Source: QHXQ01 sp045807745
GTDB taxonomy: Bacteria; Acidobacteriota; Blastocatellia; Pyrinomonadales; Pyrinomonadaceae
Length of the DNA stretch: 64,000 nt
Direction of reading: 5' to 3'
NCBI GenBank assembly: GCA_045807745.1
Contig: JBJMGT010000015.1
Location: 310,001 to 374,000 of the forward strand
The number at the start of each line of letters is the position of its first letter. Positions within the stretch are counted from its first letter, which is position 1. The translations under genes were made by a program, and so were the position numbers. Under the pieces are notes generated by a model. It did not search any database, was not told the DNA's origin, and worked only from the letters and a program-made list of their open reading frames with translations. Of this stretch, positions 26,438 to 34,269 are shown in pieces.

Positions 26438-26465
26438 ATTGTAGTGCAATAGCTTAGAAGGGCAA
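26438..26465 (-). promoter_or_regulatory. Putative mutS promoter
   Basis: Reading the minus strand, TTGCCC (26465-26460), a 16-base spacer and TACAAT (26443-26438) lie about 40 bases upstream of the mutS ATG. Confidence 0.45.
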
Positions 26466-26640
26466 GCCCGATGTTTGTCTAAGCTAGATAAAATGTGTGC
26501 GTCAGGCAACAAGGGTAAATAAAAACGCCAATGTTAAAGTAATGCTTGAGGTTTAGTCGTCGCGCCGACTCTTAAAGTTATCAGTTAACTGCCAGTGAAT
26601 CTATTGAGATAGCTACCTTATGTGAAAAATAGAAGAGTTG

Positions 26641-27120
26641 ATGAAGGTGCATTACCGTCTGACCTTAATGTGCTATGCTCAAATAAACTCTGAGCGACTG
26701 AGTAGGCTTGTGCTGGATTTAAAAACACAGATCGTTACACTCTTCGTTTTGGCTATTCCTGTCGCGTGTCTGGCGTGGACAGTAACGCACGAAGAATTCT
26801 TTCGCGAACCGCGCGAATTCTGTGTTGCGCGGAGCAAGAACTGTCGGCGCTTACTGGAACGGAAATTCTTCTACCTGTTCACCTGCGAGTATTGCTTCAG
26901 CCATTACATCGCGATCCTATTTCTCTTTATCGCCCGCTTCAAGTTGCTGTTCCCCGGCTGGCGCGGCTATCTCCTTAGCTGGCTCGCGCTCGTCTGGGTC
27001 GCAAATCAATATATGAGTCTGTATAACCGTTTGCGGCTCGACATCAAAGGCGAAAAGATCGAACACAAGCTAATGGAAGGGGCAAATGGTGACAAGCTTA
27101 AAGAGCCTGCTGATATATAG
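26641..27120 (+). CDS. Small membrane protein, unknown
   Basis: A 159-residue protein I cannot name. Hydrophobic segments are TLFVLAIPVACLAWTV (about residues 33-48), HYIAILFLFIAR and YLLSWLALVWVAN. A CEYCFSHY motif precedes the second segment, reminiscent of short membrane proteins with C-x-x-C(F/L)-S-x-(H/F) such as DUF1360, but the match is loose. The C-terminus is hydrophilic and charged. The start is uncertain: ATG 26641 follows AGAAGAG, and starts further inside are possible. The preceding 220 bases are AT-richer than the surroundings and hold only the mutS promoter and one imperfect palindrome. It converges with pfkA. Confidence 0.55.
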   Translation: MKVHYRLTLMCYAQINSERLSRLVLDLKTQIVTLFVLAIPVACLAWTVTHEEFFREPREFCVARSKNCRRLLERKFFYLFTCEYCFSHYIAILFLFIARFKLLFPGWRGYLLSWLALVWVANQYMSLYNRLRLDIKGEKIEHKLMEGANGDKLKEPADI

Positions 27121-27157
27121 ATAAGCGCGCCGGCTTAATGAAAAAGCCGAAGCTCCT

Positions 27158-28195
27158 TTAGCCGAAAAAGATTTCAGCGACGTTGTAAATCTCTTCGTCG
27201 AGCCGCTTGACTTCGCCGAGCGCATCGTCGAGGGCGATGCTGATCATGCGATTGCCTTGCAAAGCGGCCATGTGCCCCCACTCGCCCGCGCGCACCATCT
27301 CATAAGCCTTCACGCCAAAGCGCGTCGCCAGCACACGGTCGAAGGCCGTGGGCGTGCCGCCGCGTTGCACGTAGCCGAGCTTGGTCACGCGCGTCTGAAT
27401 CCCCGTGCAGCGTTCGATCTCACGCGCCAGCAGGTTGCCGATGCCGCCGAACTGGCCTTTGCGATAAATATCCGCTGCCTCGTCGTCGCTGATGAAATTT
27501 TCTTCCGGGCGCGGGTGCGCGAACTCCGAGACCACAATGATCGAGAACGGGCGACCCTGACCCGCCCTGTGCATGATGAACTCACAGACGCGCGACAGAC
27601 GGAATGGATGTTCCGGTACGAGCACAACGTCCGCGCCGCCGGCGATACCGCCATAGGCTGCGATCCAGCCGGTGTGCCGGCCCATGACTTCGACGACCAT
27701 CACGCGATGATGCGACTCGGCCGTCGAGTGCAGACGATCAACGGCCTCCATCACGATGTTGACGGCGGTGTCGAAGCCGAAGGTGAAGTCCGTGCCGCCC
27801 ACGTCGTTATCAATCGTCTTGGGCACACCGACGAGTTGGAAGTCATGATCGCGCCACATGTCGCGCGCCGTGCGTAGAGAGCCGTCGCCGCCGATGAGGA
27901 TCAAAGAGTCGAGACCGTATTTTTGCCAGTTGCGCCTGATGCGTGCGATGTGGTCGGGGTCGTCAAACGGATTGATGCGGGAAGTGCCGAGGATCGTGCC
28001 GCCGCGCGGAAGGATGCCGGTCACACTGGCGCGCGTGAGTGGTTCGACCTCGTCTTCAACCAGTCCGCGCCAACCGTTCTTGACGCCGAGCACTTCCGCC
28101 TGCTCGTTCGTCGCGCGCCGAACGACAGCTCGGATGACAGCGTTGAGACCGGGGCAATCGCCGCCCGCGGTCAGAATCCCAATACGCACGCTCAT
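27158..28195 (-). CDS. pfkA: 6-phosphofructokinase
   Basis: Phosphorylates fructose 6-phosphate in glycolysis. ILTAGGDCPGLNAVIR is the N-terminal nucleotide loop, LIGGDGSLRTA has the Gly that marks ATP rather than pyrophosphate use (PPi enzymes have GGDD), and GVPKTIDNDVGGTD contains the catalytic Asp. The Lys in PKTIDND is the residue usually paired with PPi enzymes, so the combination is the mixed type seen in group III PfkA. MGRHTGWIA and the C-terminal GYVQRGGTPTAFDR are also present. Length is 345. The start follows a run of eight Ts on the coding strand and has no Shine-Dalgarno. Confidence 0.9.
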   Translation of the reverse strand: MSVRIGILTAGGDCPGLNAVIRAVVRRATNEQAEVLGVKNGWRGLVEDEVEPLTRASVTGILPRGGTILGTSRINPFDDPDHIARIRRNWQKYGLDSLILIGGDGSLRTARDMWRDHDFQLVGVPKTIDNDVGGTDFTFGFDTAVNIVMEAVDRLHSTAESHHRVMVVEVMGRHTGWIAAYGGIAGGADVVLVPEHPFRLSRVCEFIMHRAGQGRPFSIIVVSEFAHPRPEENFISDDEAADIYRKGQFGGIGNLLAREIERCTGIQTRVTKLGYVQRGGTPTAFDRVLATRFGVKAYEMVRAGEWGHMAALQGNRMISIALDDALGEVKRLDEEIYNVAEIFFG

Positions 28196-28232
28196 GAAAA
28201 AAAATGCCGCGGCTCAAATTTAGAGCATCAGT

Positions 28233-28262
28233 TTGCGTTGATTAATTTGCCGCGCCTATAAT
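28233..28262 (+). promoter_or_regulatory. Putative promoter upstream of the tsaB remnant and rimI
   Basis: TTGCGT (28233-28238), an 18-base spacer and a consensus TATAAT (28257-28262). It reads toward the tsaB remnant and rimI, and is divergent from pfkA. Confidence 0.5.
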
Positions 28263-28337
28263 CGCGCGACTCCCGCAGGCTGTCAAACTTGGGCTGCGTT
28301 GGCATTGGCGCGCGTGCGCCAAACAACTGATGCATTC

Positions 28338-28624
28338 GTGACTGTGCAGGAAGATCGTGCGCCACTGATTCTGAATATCGATGCTGCCAGCCGGGCGGGG
28401 AGAATTGTTTGCACCGCTAGTTGCATTGGGGTCTGACGGAATGATAGCGGAATTAACTGCGCCGCTCATGGTTGTTGGCGCGGCCGACGGAAGCTTTAGC
28501 TTATGAGGTCGCGCAGTTGGCACTGCGGGTTTATGAGACTGATGGGGCGGTGCAAGCGGAAGATTTACGCGTACTGTATGTGCGCCTGTCGGCCGCGGAG
28601 TTAAACGAGCGATGTCATGTGTAG
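28338..28624 (+). pseudogene. Degraded tsaB remnant
   Basis: The space between pfkA and rimI is about 415 bases without an intact gene. One frame (28338-28436) reads APLILNIDAASRAG then stops, resembling the TsaB N-terminus (LILAIDTSTxxG). Another frame (28457-28624) reads ARPTEALAYEVAQLALRVYE and ends DLRVLYVRLSAAELN, resembling the TsaB C-terminus (LxPLYLRxxDAE). The middle, including the GPGSFTGLR block, is missing and stops intervene. tsaB often precedes rimI, which supports the reading. The second fragment overlaps the rimI start by 13 bases. TsaB is needed for the t6A modification of tRNA, so an intact copy should exist elsewhere. Confidence 0.5.
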
Positions 28625-29112
28625 AGCGAGCAAGTGTGAGCGCGCGGCGGGATTACCGTATCGATCTGACGACGCAGCACGACCTGCTTGAGGTCGTCGA
28701 GATCGAAGAGACGTGTGGCTTGAGTCTGTGGGGCTGGGAGGCCTACCACGCAGAGCTTTCGAAGCCGGACGCGATCATGCTGGTCGCCCGGCGCGGCGCG
28801 CGCGACTGGCAGAGCGGCAGATCGCTCCATGGTTTCGTCGCCGCACGAGTCACAGTCGGCGAGCTGCACATCAACAACATTGGCGTGCGCGAAGCTGTGC
28901 GCGGGCGCGGCATCGGCGCGGCGTTGTTGCGGGCCGCCATAGCTTCGGGGCGGAGACTCGGCGCGCGACAGGCGTTTTTGGAAGTGCGCGCCGGCAATCT
29001 GCCCGCGCAGGCTCTCTATCGGCACTGCGGCTTCGATGTCGCGGGCCGACGGCGCAACTATTATCGCGAGCCGGCGGAAGACGCGTTGATTATGAGTCTG
29101 ACGCTCGCATGA
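28612..29112 (+). CDS. rimI: Ribosomal protein S18-alanine N-acetyltransferase (RimI-like GNAT)
   Basis: GNAT acetyltransferase; RimI acetylates the N-terminal alanine of S18. The acetyl-CoA loop is VREAVRGRGIGAALLRAAI (about residues 97-115), with LHINNIGV as the preceding beta strand and ALYRHCGFDVAGRRRNYY as the RimI-type C-terminal block ending NYYxxPxEDALIM. Length is 166. The ATG at 28612 lies in the end of the tsaB remnant. Other GNAT substrates cannot be excluded, but the Y-R-x-x-G-F and NYY motifs are those of RimI. Confidence 0.85.
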   Translation: MSCVERASVSARRDYRIDLTTQHDLLEVVEIEETCGLSLWGWEAYHAELSKPDAIMLVARRGARDWQSGRSLHGFVAARVTVGELHINNIGVREAVRGRGIGAALLRAAIASGRRLGARQAFLEVRAGNLPAQALYRHCGFDVAGRRRNYYREPAEDALIMSLTLA

Positions 29113-29255
29113 AATGACGTGATGGCCTTGATTCACGGGCCGCAATTGGGCTACCATTTTTTTACCGATAGCGAAAGAGGCGCGCCGCAGTTTTCCCCGA
29201 CCGGGCGCGCATGAGATGACTGCCAAGACGCATCTGCCAAAGGAGGCTTCCACGC

Positions 29256-29498
29256 ATGGAGATCACCAACACGGACAGCTTGAAAGAACATTTGCTGACG
29301 ACCGATCCGGAATTTCGTGAACTGGCGCGCGAGCACGGTAAGTACGACGCGCGGCTGCGCGAACTTTCGGCCCTCGCCTATCCGAACGACGAGGAGCAGT
29401 TGGAAGAAGTGACGTTGAAGAAGAAGAAGCTGGCCGTGAAAGATCAAATGCAAGAGATCATGCTGCGCTATCAGAAGCAGTCGAGCGCTGCGCATTGA
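29256..29498 (+). CDS. DUF465 (YdcH-like) small coiled-coil protein
   Basis: An 80-residue, highly charged, helical protein. DPEFRELAREHGKYDARLREL followed by a Lys-rich VTLKKKKLAVKDQM is the DUF465 signature. The function of the family is unknown. AGGAGG lies 10 bases before the ATG. A strong terminator follows, so it is probably a single-gene unit. Confidence 0.85.
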   Translation: MEITNTDSLKEHLLTTDPEFRELAREHGKYDARLRELSALAYPNDEEQLEEVTLKKKKLAVKDQMQEIMLRYQKQSSAAH

Positions 29499-29552
29499 AG
29501 CCGGGGCGCAGCCGGCCTGCGACATTAGAACTGACCAGGCAATACTAAACTG

Positions 29553-29592
29553 ACGGGGACGCCGCGAACTCTAGCCGTGCGCCCCCGTTTTT
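29553..29592 (+). terminator. Rho-independent terminator after the DUF465 gene
   Basis: ACGGGGACGC (29553-29562) pairs with GCGCCCCCGT (29579-29588) at 9 of 10 positions across a 16-base loop. Five Ts (29588-29592) follow. Confidence 0.65.
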
Positions 29593-29661
29593 GTGACCCC
29601 ACAAAGGGGCGACATTAATCAGTAGCAAGCCAGCCGCAATTGTTTTGCGCGCTAAAATTTT

Positions 29662-30279
29662 ATGGCACGTGATGGTCTCCCGTTTGTGCTCATCCCGCTC
29701 GGCGTTGCGATGTTCGTCGCGGCCTTGGGCTATTGGTGGTTGGCCTTACCGCTCGTGTTGCTGGCCGCCTTCATGGCCTATTTCTTTCGTGATCCGCACC
29801 GGGTCGCGCCTGATGACCAAAGCGTGGTCGTCGCCCCGGCCGATGGGCGCGTCACGCGGGTCGGCTCAATCGCGCCCGAGCAACAGGACGCGCCAAACGT
29901 CGTCAGTATTTTCCTCAGCCCCCTCGACGTACACATCAACCGCGCCCCCATCGCCGGCGAAATCACCGACGTGACGTTCACGCGCGGGCGCTTCCTGATG
30001 GCGACGCGCGCTGAGGCGAGTCTGGTCAACGAGCAGAACGCGTTGACGATACGCGGTGAACGCATTACGGTCGTGTGCCGCCAGATCGCGGGCGTGCTGG
30101 CGCGGCGCATCGTCTGTTGGAAACGTGCGGGTGACAGCCTCGCGCTTGGCGAACGTTTCGGCTTGATCAAGTTCAGCTCGCGCACGGACGTGGTGTTGCC
30201 GCCCGAAGTTGAAATCACAGTTAAGGTCGGCGAACGTGTCCGCGGCGGCGTCAGCATCATCGGGAGGATACGCGTATGA
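29662..30279 (+). CDS. psd: Phosphatidylserine decarboxylase, short type
   Basis: Makes phosphatidylethanolamine from phosphatidylserine at the membrane. Two hydrophobic stretches (LPFVLIPLGVAMFVAAL and WLALPLVLLAAFMAYF) are followed by FRDPHR, VVAPADGRV, SIFLSPLDVHINRAPI and QIAGVLARRIVCW, all typical of the short (archaeal-type) family. The autocleavage site that generates the pyruvoyl group, normally RFGSR, reads KFSSRTDVVLP, so the Gly before the cleavage Ser is Ser here. Length is 205. Its stop overlaps the pssA start as ATGA, forming the expected psd-pssA operon. Confidence 0.9.
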   Translation: MARDGLPFVLIPLGVAMFVAALGYWWLALPLVLLAAFMAYFFRDPHRVAPDDQSVVVAPADGRVTRVGSIAPEQQDAPNVVSIFLSPLDVHINRAPIAGEITDVTFTRGRFLMATRAEASLVNEQNALTIRGERITVVCRQIAGVLARRIVCWKRAGDSLALGERFGLIKFSSRTDVVLPPEVEITVKVGERVRGGVSIIGRIRV

Positions 30280-31160
30280 GCGCGACACAGCACGCGGAGG
30301 AGAGCCACACGAAGAACCCCGAACGGCGCGGCTTGCGGAAAGGGCTTTATCTCATCCCTTCGGCCTTTACGGCGGCGAACATCGGCATGGGCTACTTCGC
30401 CGTCATGGGCGCGTTGCGCGGGTTTCAACTGATCGAAGGCGGGACTGAGATCGAATTGAACCGCGCCGCTGTGCATTTCGACAACGCGGCTCGCGCCATC
30501 GGTTGGGCTTGGGTCTTCGACATGCTTGATGGGCGCATCGCGCGGCTGACGAAAACCACGACGGAGATTGGTGTGCAACTCGACTCGCTCGCGGATGTGC
30601 TTACGTTCGGCATCGCGCCGGCCGTGCTCGTCTATTCGTGGGGCTTCGGGGCCGCACTCGCCGATGGCAGCGATGCGCTCAAACTCGGCTGGTTCCTCTC
30701 CTTCATGTTCCTAATCTGCGGTGCATTCCGCCTCGCGCGTTTCAACGTCCAGTCCACGCGTCCGCGCGTGCTTGCGGAGGGCGCGGCGAAGGTGGATAAG
30801 AAAAATTTCGTCGGATTACCGATCCCTATGGCCGGTGGATTGATTGCCGCCATCGTCCACTTTGCGCCGCAACCGCTCTCGCGTTACGGCCCGGAGTTGG
30901 GTGCGCTTTATAGCGGTCTGATGATGGGGCTGGTGGCACTGCTCGCGGTGTTGATGGTGAGCACCGTGCGCTACAGCAGTTTTAAGACGGTGGGCACGAA
31001 CAGTCGCAGCACGCGCGTCGCCATCCTGGTCGCCGCCGCCATAGGCATGCTCGTCTGGCTCTACTCGCGCTACGTAGTGCTCGGCCTCGTCACGCTCTAC
31101 GTCCTGCACGGGCTGGTCTTGCGCTTCGCTTCCTTCTTCCGTTTCACGCGCACTAAATAA
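30276..31160 (+). CDS. pssA: CDP-diacylglycerol--serine O-phosphatidyltransferase
   Basis: Integral membrane CDP-alcohol phosphotransferase that makes phosphatidylserine, the substrate of the preceding Psd. The signature DG-x2-AR-x8-G-x3-D-x3-D is seen as DMLDGRIARLTKTT followed by EIGVQLDSLADVLTFG (about residues 87-116). Several hydrophobic helices follow, up to VVLGLVTLYVLHGLVLRF. The length of 294 is normal and the gene overlaps psd by four bases. Confidence 0.93.
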   Translation: MSATQHAEESHTKNPERRGLRKGLYLIPSAFTAANIGMGYFAVMGALRGFQLIEGGTEIELNRAAVHFDNAARAIGWAWVFDMLDGRIARLTKTTTEIGVQLDSLADVLTFGIAPAVLVYSWGFGAALADGSDALKLGWFLSFMFLICGAFRLARFNVQSTRPRVLAEGAAKVDKKNFVGLPIPMAGGLIAAIVHFAPQPLSRYGPELGALYSGLMMGLVALLAVLMVSTVRYSSFKTVGTNSRSTRVAILVAAAIGMLVWLYSRYVVLGLVTLYVLHGLVLRFASFFRFTRTK

Positions 31161-31198
31161 GCTCGAGTAGGGAAATATAGACGCATTAGCACGCGCGT

Positions 31199-32353
31199 TC
31201 AGAGCGGCCGTTGGGCAGTAGTGGCGGATGGAGTGAAGGCTATTAAGCCGTGTCGCGTCGTTAAGAGCAGAACTTTATCGGCGATGATCGGTGCCGCCGC
31301 AGTGTTGCCGTCAGCGCCAACTTCCAGACTGTTCAAAATTTTCCCATCGTGTAAGGCGAGCACGATCCCTGCATCGCCGCCTAAAGGAACAAAGAGCGCG
31401 CAGTCGCCGCTCGTCAACGGCTGCGCAGCGATCCGGCCGACGAGCTGACGTTTCCATACATGATCGCCTCGCCGGTAGTTGAGTAGATAAACGAAATTAT
31501 CGAGTGAGGCCACAATCAGTCCAAATGGCGTGGCGGCGACGGACGGCACGCCCGCACCTGTGCGCGTGCGCCAGCGCATACGCCCCAGCGTTTCATCCAG
31601 TGCATAGACGTAGCCATCGCCCGAGCCAAACAGGACGAGCTGATTCGCAACTGCAACTGGCCCACGCACAGCGCCGTGCGTCTGATAACGCCAGAGGGTT
31701 TGACCTGTCTGCTCAGCGAGGACCAGCAAAGCGCCGTCCTCGCTGCCGATATAGAGTCGCCCATCGTGCAGCACCGGCTGTGAATTGAACGGAGCGTTAT
31801 ATTGCGCGAGCCATTTGACTGCGCCTGTCTCTTTGCTAAAAGCATAGATACGTCCGTCGGCCGTGCCGGCAAAGATGGTCGTCGCGCTGGCGGTAAGCGC
31901 CCCGCGGATCGGTTGGGGCAGCGTATGCATCCATAGGGTCACGCCGCTCCTACTGCTCAAAGCACGCAAAGCCCCGGTCGCGCGGTAGAAAGTCTGCTGC
32001 CCGCCCGTGGCGACAGTTTCTGTTGCGACATAGGCCCCGCGCTCGTCGGCGGCCGGTGCGGCCGAGAACGTCCCGCCCATATCCGATTTCCAGATCATCT
32101 GCCCGTCAGAGGCACGCAAAGAGACCATGGCCCCAGCGGCCAGCGGCAGATAGATGCTGTCGCCGTGAGCGGCCGGCGTGAGGTTGATAGTGTCTTCCGT
32201 CGGATATTGCCAATGAGGCAGCAGCGGCTGTGAAAAAACGAGTTCTTGGCCGGTGTTTGGAATAGGGAAGAGCAAAAGGGCCAGCGCACAGACTAAAAGC
32301 CAAGCCCCGGATCGTATTTGACCCGCGCCCACTTGTCGAACCCCACGCGCCAT
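31199..32353 (-). CDS. Exported PQQ-like beta-propeller repeat protein
   Basis: A 384-residue protein with an N-terminal hydrophobic signal (GAWLLVCALALLLFPIP), so exported or anchored. At least six blades carry the WD-like PQQ repeat pattern A-x-D-x-x-x-G-x-x-x-W, for example VSLRASDGQMIWKSD, YAFSKETGAVKWLAQY, LVLAEQTGQTLWRYQ and YALDETLGRMRWRTR. The arrangement resembles BamB, the outer-membrane assembly scaffold, but the repeat alone does not prove that role; quinoprotein dehydrogenase residues are absent. ATG 32353 was chosen because the longer frame adds 24 Lys/His-rich residues before the signal. It is divergent from guaA. Confidence 0.75.
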   Translation of the reverse strand: MARGVRQVGAGQIRSGAWLLVCALALLLFPIPNTGQELVFSQPLLPHWQYPTEDTINLTPAAHGDSIYLPLAAGAMVSLRASDGQMIWKSDMGGTFSAAPAADERGAYVATETVATGGQQTFYRATGALRALSSRSGVTLWMHTLPQPIRGALTASATTIFAGTADGRIYAFSKETGAVKWLAQYNAPFNSQPVLHDGRLYIGSEDGALLVLAEQTGQTLWRYQTHGAVRGPVAVANQLVLFGSGDGYVYALDETLGRMRWRTRTGAGVPSVAATPFGLIVASLDNFVYLLNYRRGDHVWKRQLVGRIAAQPLTSGDCALFVPLGGDAGIVLALHDGKILNSLEVGADGNTAAAPIIADKVLLLTTRHGLIAFTPSATTAQRPL

Positions 32354-32504
32354 GGCGTGATACTTTTGGGCGCTATACTTTTTTATGTGCTTACACATAG
32401 AATGACCGACTCGTGTATATGACACGGAATAGGAGCATAGCCTAACTCCGGCAAATCTGCATTCATGTCTGACGTCCTAACACCATCGGAGGTTTACTTA
32501 TAAC

Positions 32505-34055
32505 TTGGCCGAACAGCAACACGACACAATGCTAATCCTGGACTTCGGCTCGCAGTATACGCAGCTCATCGCCCGGCGGATACGCGAACTCGGCGTCTAT
32601 TGTGAAATCTGGCCCTGCCATACGCCGGTGGAAAAAATACGTGCGGCCCATCCGCGCGGGCTGATCCTTTCGGGCGGCCCCTCATCTGTCTACGACGAGG
32701 GCGCACCGCAACTAGCCCCTGAACTGTTAGAGACGCTCGATTGTCCGCTGCTCGGCATCTGCTATGGCTTACAACTCGTGAGCGTTGCGCTGGGCGGGGA
32801 TGTCAGCCCCGCCCGCAGCCGGGAATATGGTTATGCTCGTCTGCAAATCACAGCGCCGGACAGCCCGCTTTTCGCCGGCCTGCCGGCGGAACTGGATGTC
32901 TGGCTAAGTCATGGCGATTACGTGACCCATGCCCCGCCCGGCTTTCGCATAACAGCCCGCACGGACGAAGCGCTTAATGCATTTGAAGACTTAAGCAGAT
33001 GCATATATGGCGTACAGTTCCACCCCGAAGTTGCTCATACGCCGCTCGGCAAGGAGATTTTGCGTAACTTCGTCTTCGGTGTTTGCCAAGCGCGGGGCGA
33101 CTGGTCGGCCCATGCGATCATCGCGGAACAGATCGAGCGTATTCGCACGCAGGTCGGTGCGGGCCGGGTGGTCTGTGGTCTCTCTGGCGGGGTCGACTCG
33201 ACCGTAGCCGCCGCTTTGGTGCATGAAGCAATCGGCGAGCGGCAGACATGTATCTTCGTCAACACGGGACTTTTGCGGGAGGGTGAGTTTGAGACGACTC
33301 TGCGACTGTTTCAGCAGCAGATGAATTTGAACGTGCGCGGGGTTGACGCCGGAGCGCGCTTCCTCGGTGAATTACGCAGCGTGACCGACCCGGAGCAGAA
33401 GCGGCGCATCATCGGCCGTGTCTTCATCGAAGTCTTCGAGGCCGAAGCGCAGCAGATCGGCGATGTCGATTACTTGGTACAGGGCACTTTGTATCCGGAC
33501 GTAATCGAATCCGTTTCTGTCCGCGGCCCTTCCGCCGTCATCAAGAGTCACCATAACGTCGGCGGGCTGCCCGAGGGCATGCGTCTGCGGCTGGTTGAGC
33601 CTCTGCGTGAGCTATTCAAAGACGAGGTGCGGCAGATCGGACGCGATTTAAATGTACCGGAGGAGATTCTGCGCCGGCATCCTTTCCCGGGGCCGGGGCT
33701 GGCGGTACGGATACTGGGCGACATCAACGAAGATAATCTGCGTCTGTTACGGGCCGCCGACCGCATCTTTGAGGAAGAACTGCGTCTGGCCAATCTGTAT
33801 GACGCCGTGTGGCAAGCCTTCCCGGTGTTGTTGCCCGTGTCGTCGGTGGGGGTGATGGGCGACTTTCGGACGTATGAGAAGGTCGTCGCCCTGCGGGCCG
33901 TGACTAGCGTGGACGGGATGACGGCCGACTGGGCGCGTCTGCCGCACGATGCACTGGCGCGCATCTCGACGCGTATAGTGGCCGAGGTGCGCGGCATCAA
34001 TCGTGTAGTTTATGACATCAGCTCGAAACCGCCGAGCACTATCGAATGGGAATAA
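32505..34055 (+). CDS. guaA: GMP synthase (glutamine-hydrolysing)
   Basis: Converts XMP to GMP using glutamine. The N-terminal class I amidotransferase has LDFGSQYTQLIARRIRE, the Cys in LLGICYGLQ (about residue 85) and GVQFHPEV. The ATP pyrophosphatase part has SGGVDSTVAA (about residue 226), and the C-terminal dimerisation domain contains HPFPGPGLAVRI and ends SKPPSTIEWE. The length of 516 is normal. The TTG start at 32505 gives MAEQQHDTMLILDFG and lies 12 bases after GGAGG; an ATG eight codons in would cut the family start. Confidence 0.95.
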   Translation: MAEQQHDTMLILDFGSQYTQLIARRIRELGVYCEIWPCHTPVEKIRAAHPRGLILSGGPSSVYDEGAPQLAPELLETLDCPLLGICYGLQLVSVALGGDVSPARSREYGYARLQITAPDSPLFAGLPAELDVWLSHGDYVTHAPPGFRITARTDEALNAFEDLSRCIYGVQFHPEVAHTPLGKEILRNFVFGVCQARGDWSAHAIIAEQIERIRTQVGAGRVVCGLSGGVDSTVAAALVHEAIGERQTCIFVNTGLLREGEFETTLRLFQQQMNLNVRGVDAGARFLGELRSVTDPEQKRRIIGRVFIEVFEAEAQQIGDVDYLVQGTLYPDVIESVSVRGPSAVIKSHHNVGGLPEGMRLRLVEPLRELFKDEVRQIGRDLNVPEEILRRHPFPGPGLAVRILGDINEDNLRLLRAADRIFEEELRLANLYDAVWQAFPVLLPVSSVGVMGDFRTYEKVVALRAVTSVDGMTADWARLPHDALARISTRIVAEVRGINRVVYDISSKPPSTIEWE

Positions 34056-34192
34056 AGTCGGCTGTGCGAGTCCATGTTTAGAACTCAAGCATTTTGTTAT
34101 CTGCATCGCGCAAAAGCTTCGACCATAAGAATTTCCCCGCCACCTTAACGTACTGCTTCAACATCTTGGGGCGGCAGAGCGCGTGGCCTACG

Positions 34193-34201
34193 TGATATAG
34201 T
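34193..34201 (+). promoter_or_regulatory. Putative extended -10 promoter of dnaE
   Basis: TGATATAGT (TG-n-TATAGT) lies 69 bases before the dnaE ATG. No good -35 box is seen. The remaining 200 bases between guaA and dnaE show nothing else I can name. Confidence 0.4.
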
Positions 34202-34269
34202 GCGCTCCGTCAGTTCTGCGTAGAGCTTCCGACTGTCGTTCTCTTATTCCAATTTTGCGTCGAGACGAG

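Noticed and set aside
26555..26570. Imperfect palindrome AGTCGTCGCGCCGACT similar to the parS candidate
   Set aside because: It matches the 16-mer at 13 positions and is not a perfect dyad. It lies 12 kb from the cluster and may be chance in GC-rich DNA.
27131..27149. Hairpin CGGCTT/AAGCCG as terminator between the small membrane gene and pfkA
   Set aside because: The stem is only 6 bp and neither strand has a following T-tract, so it is too weak to call.
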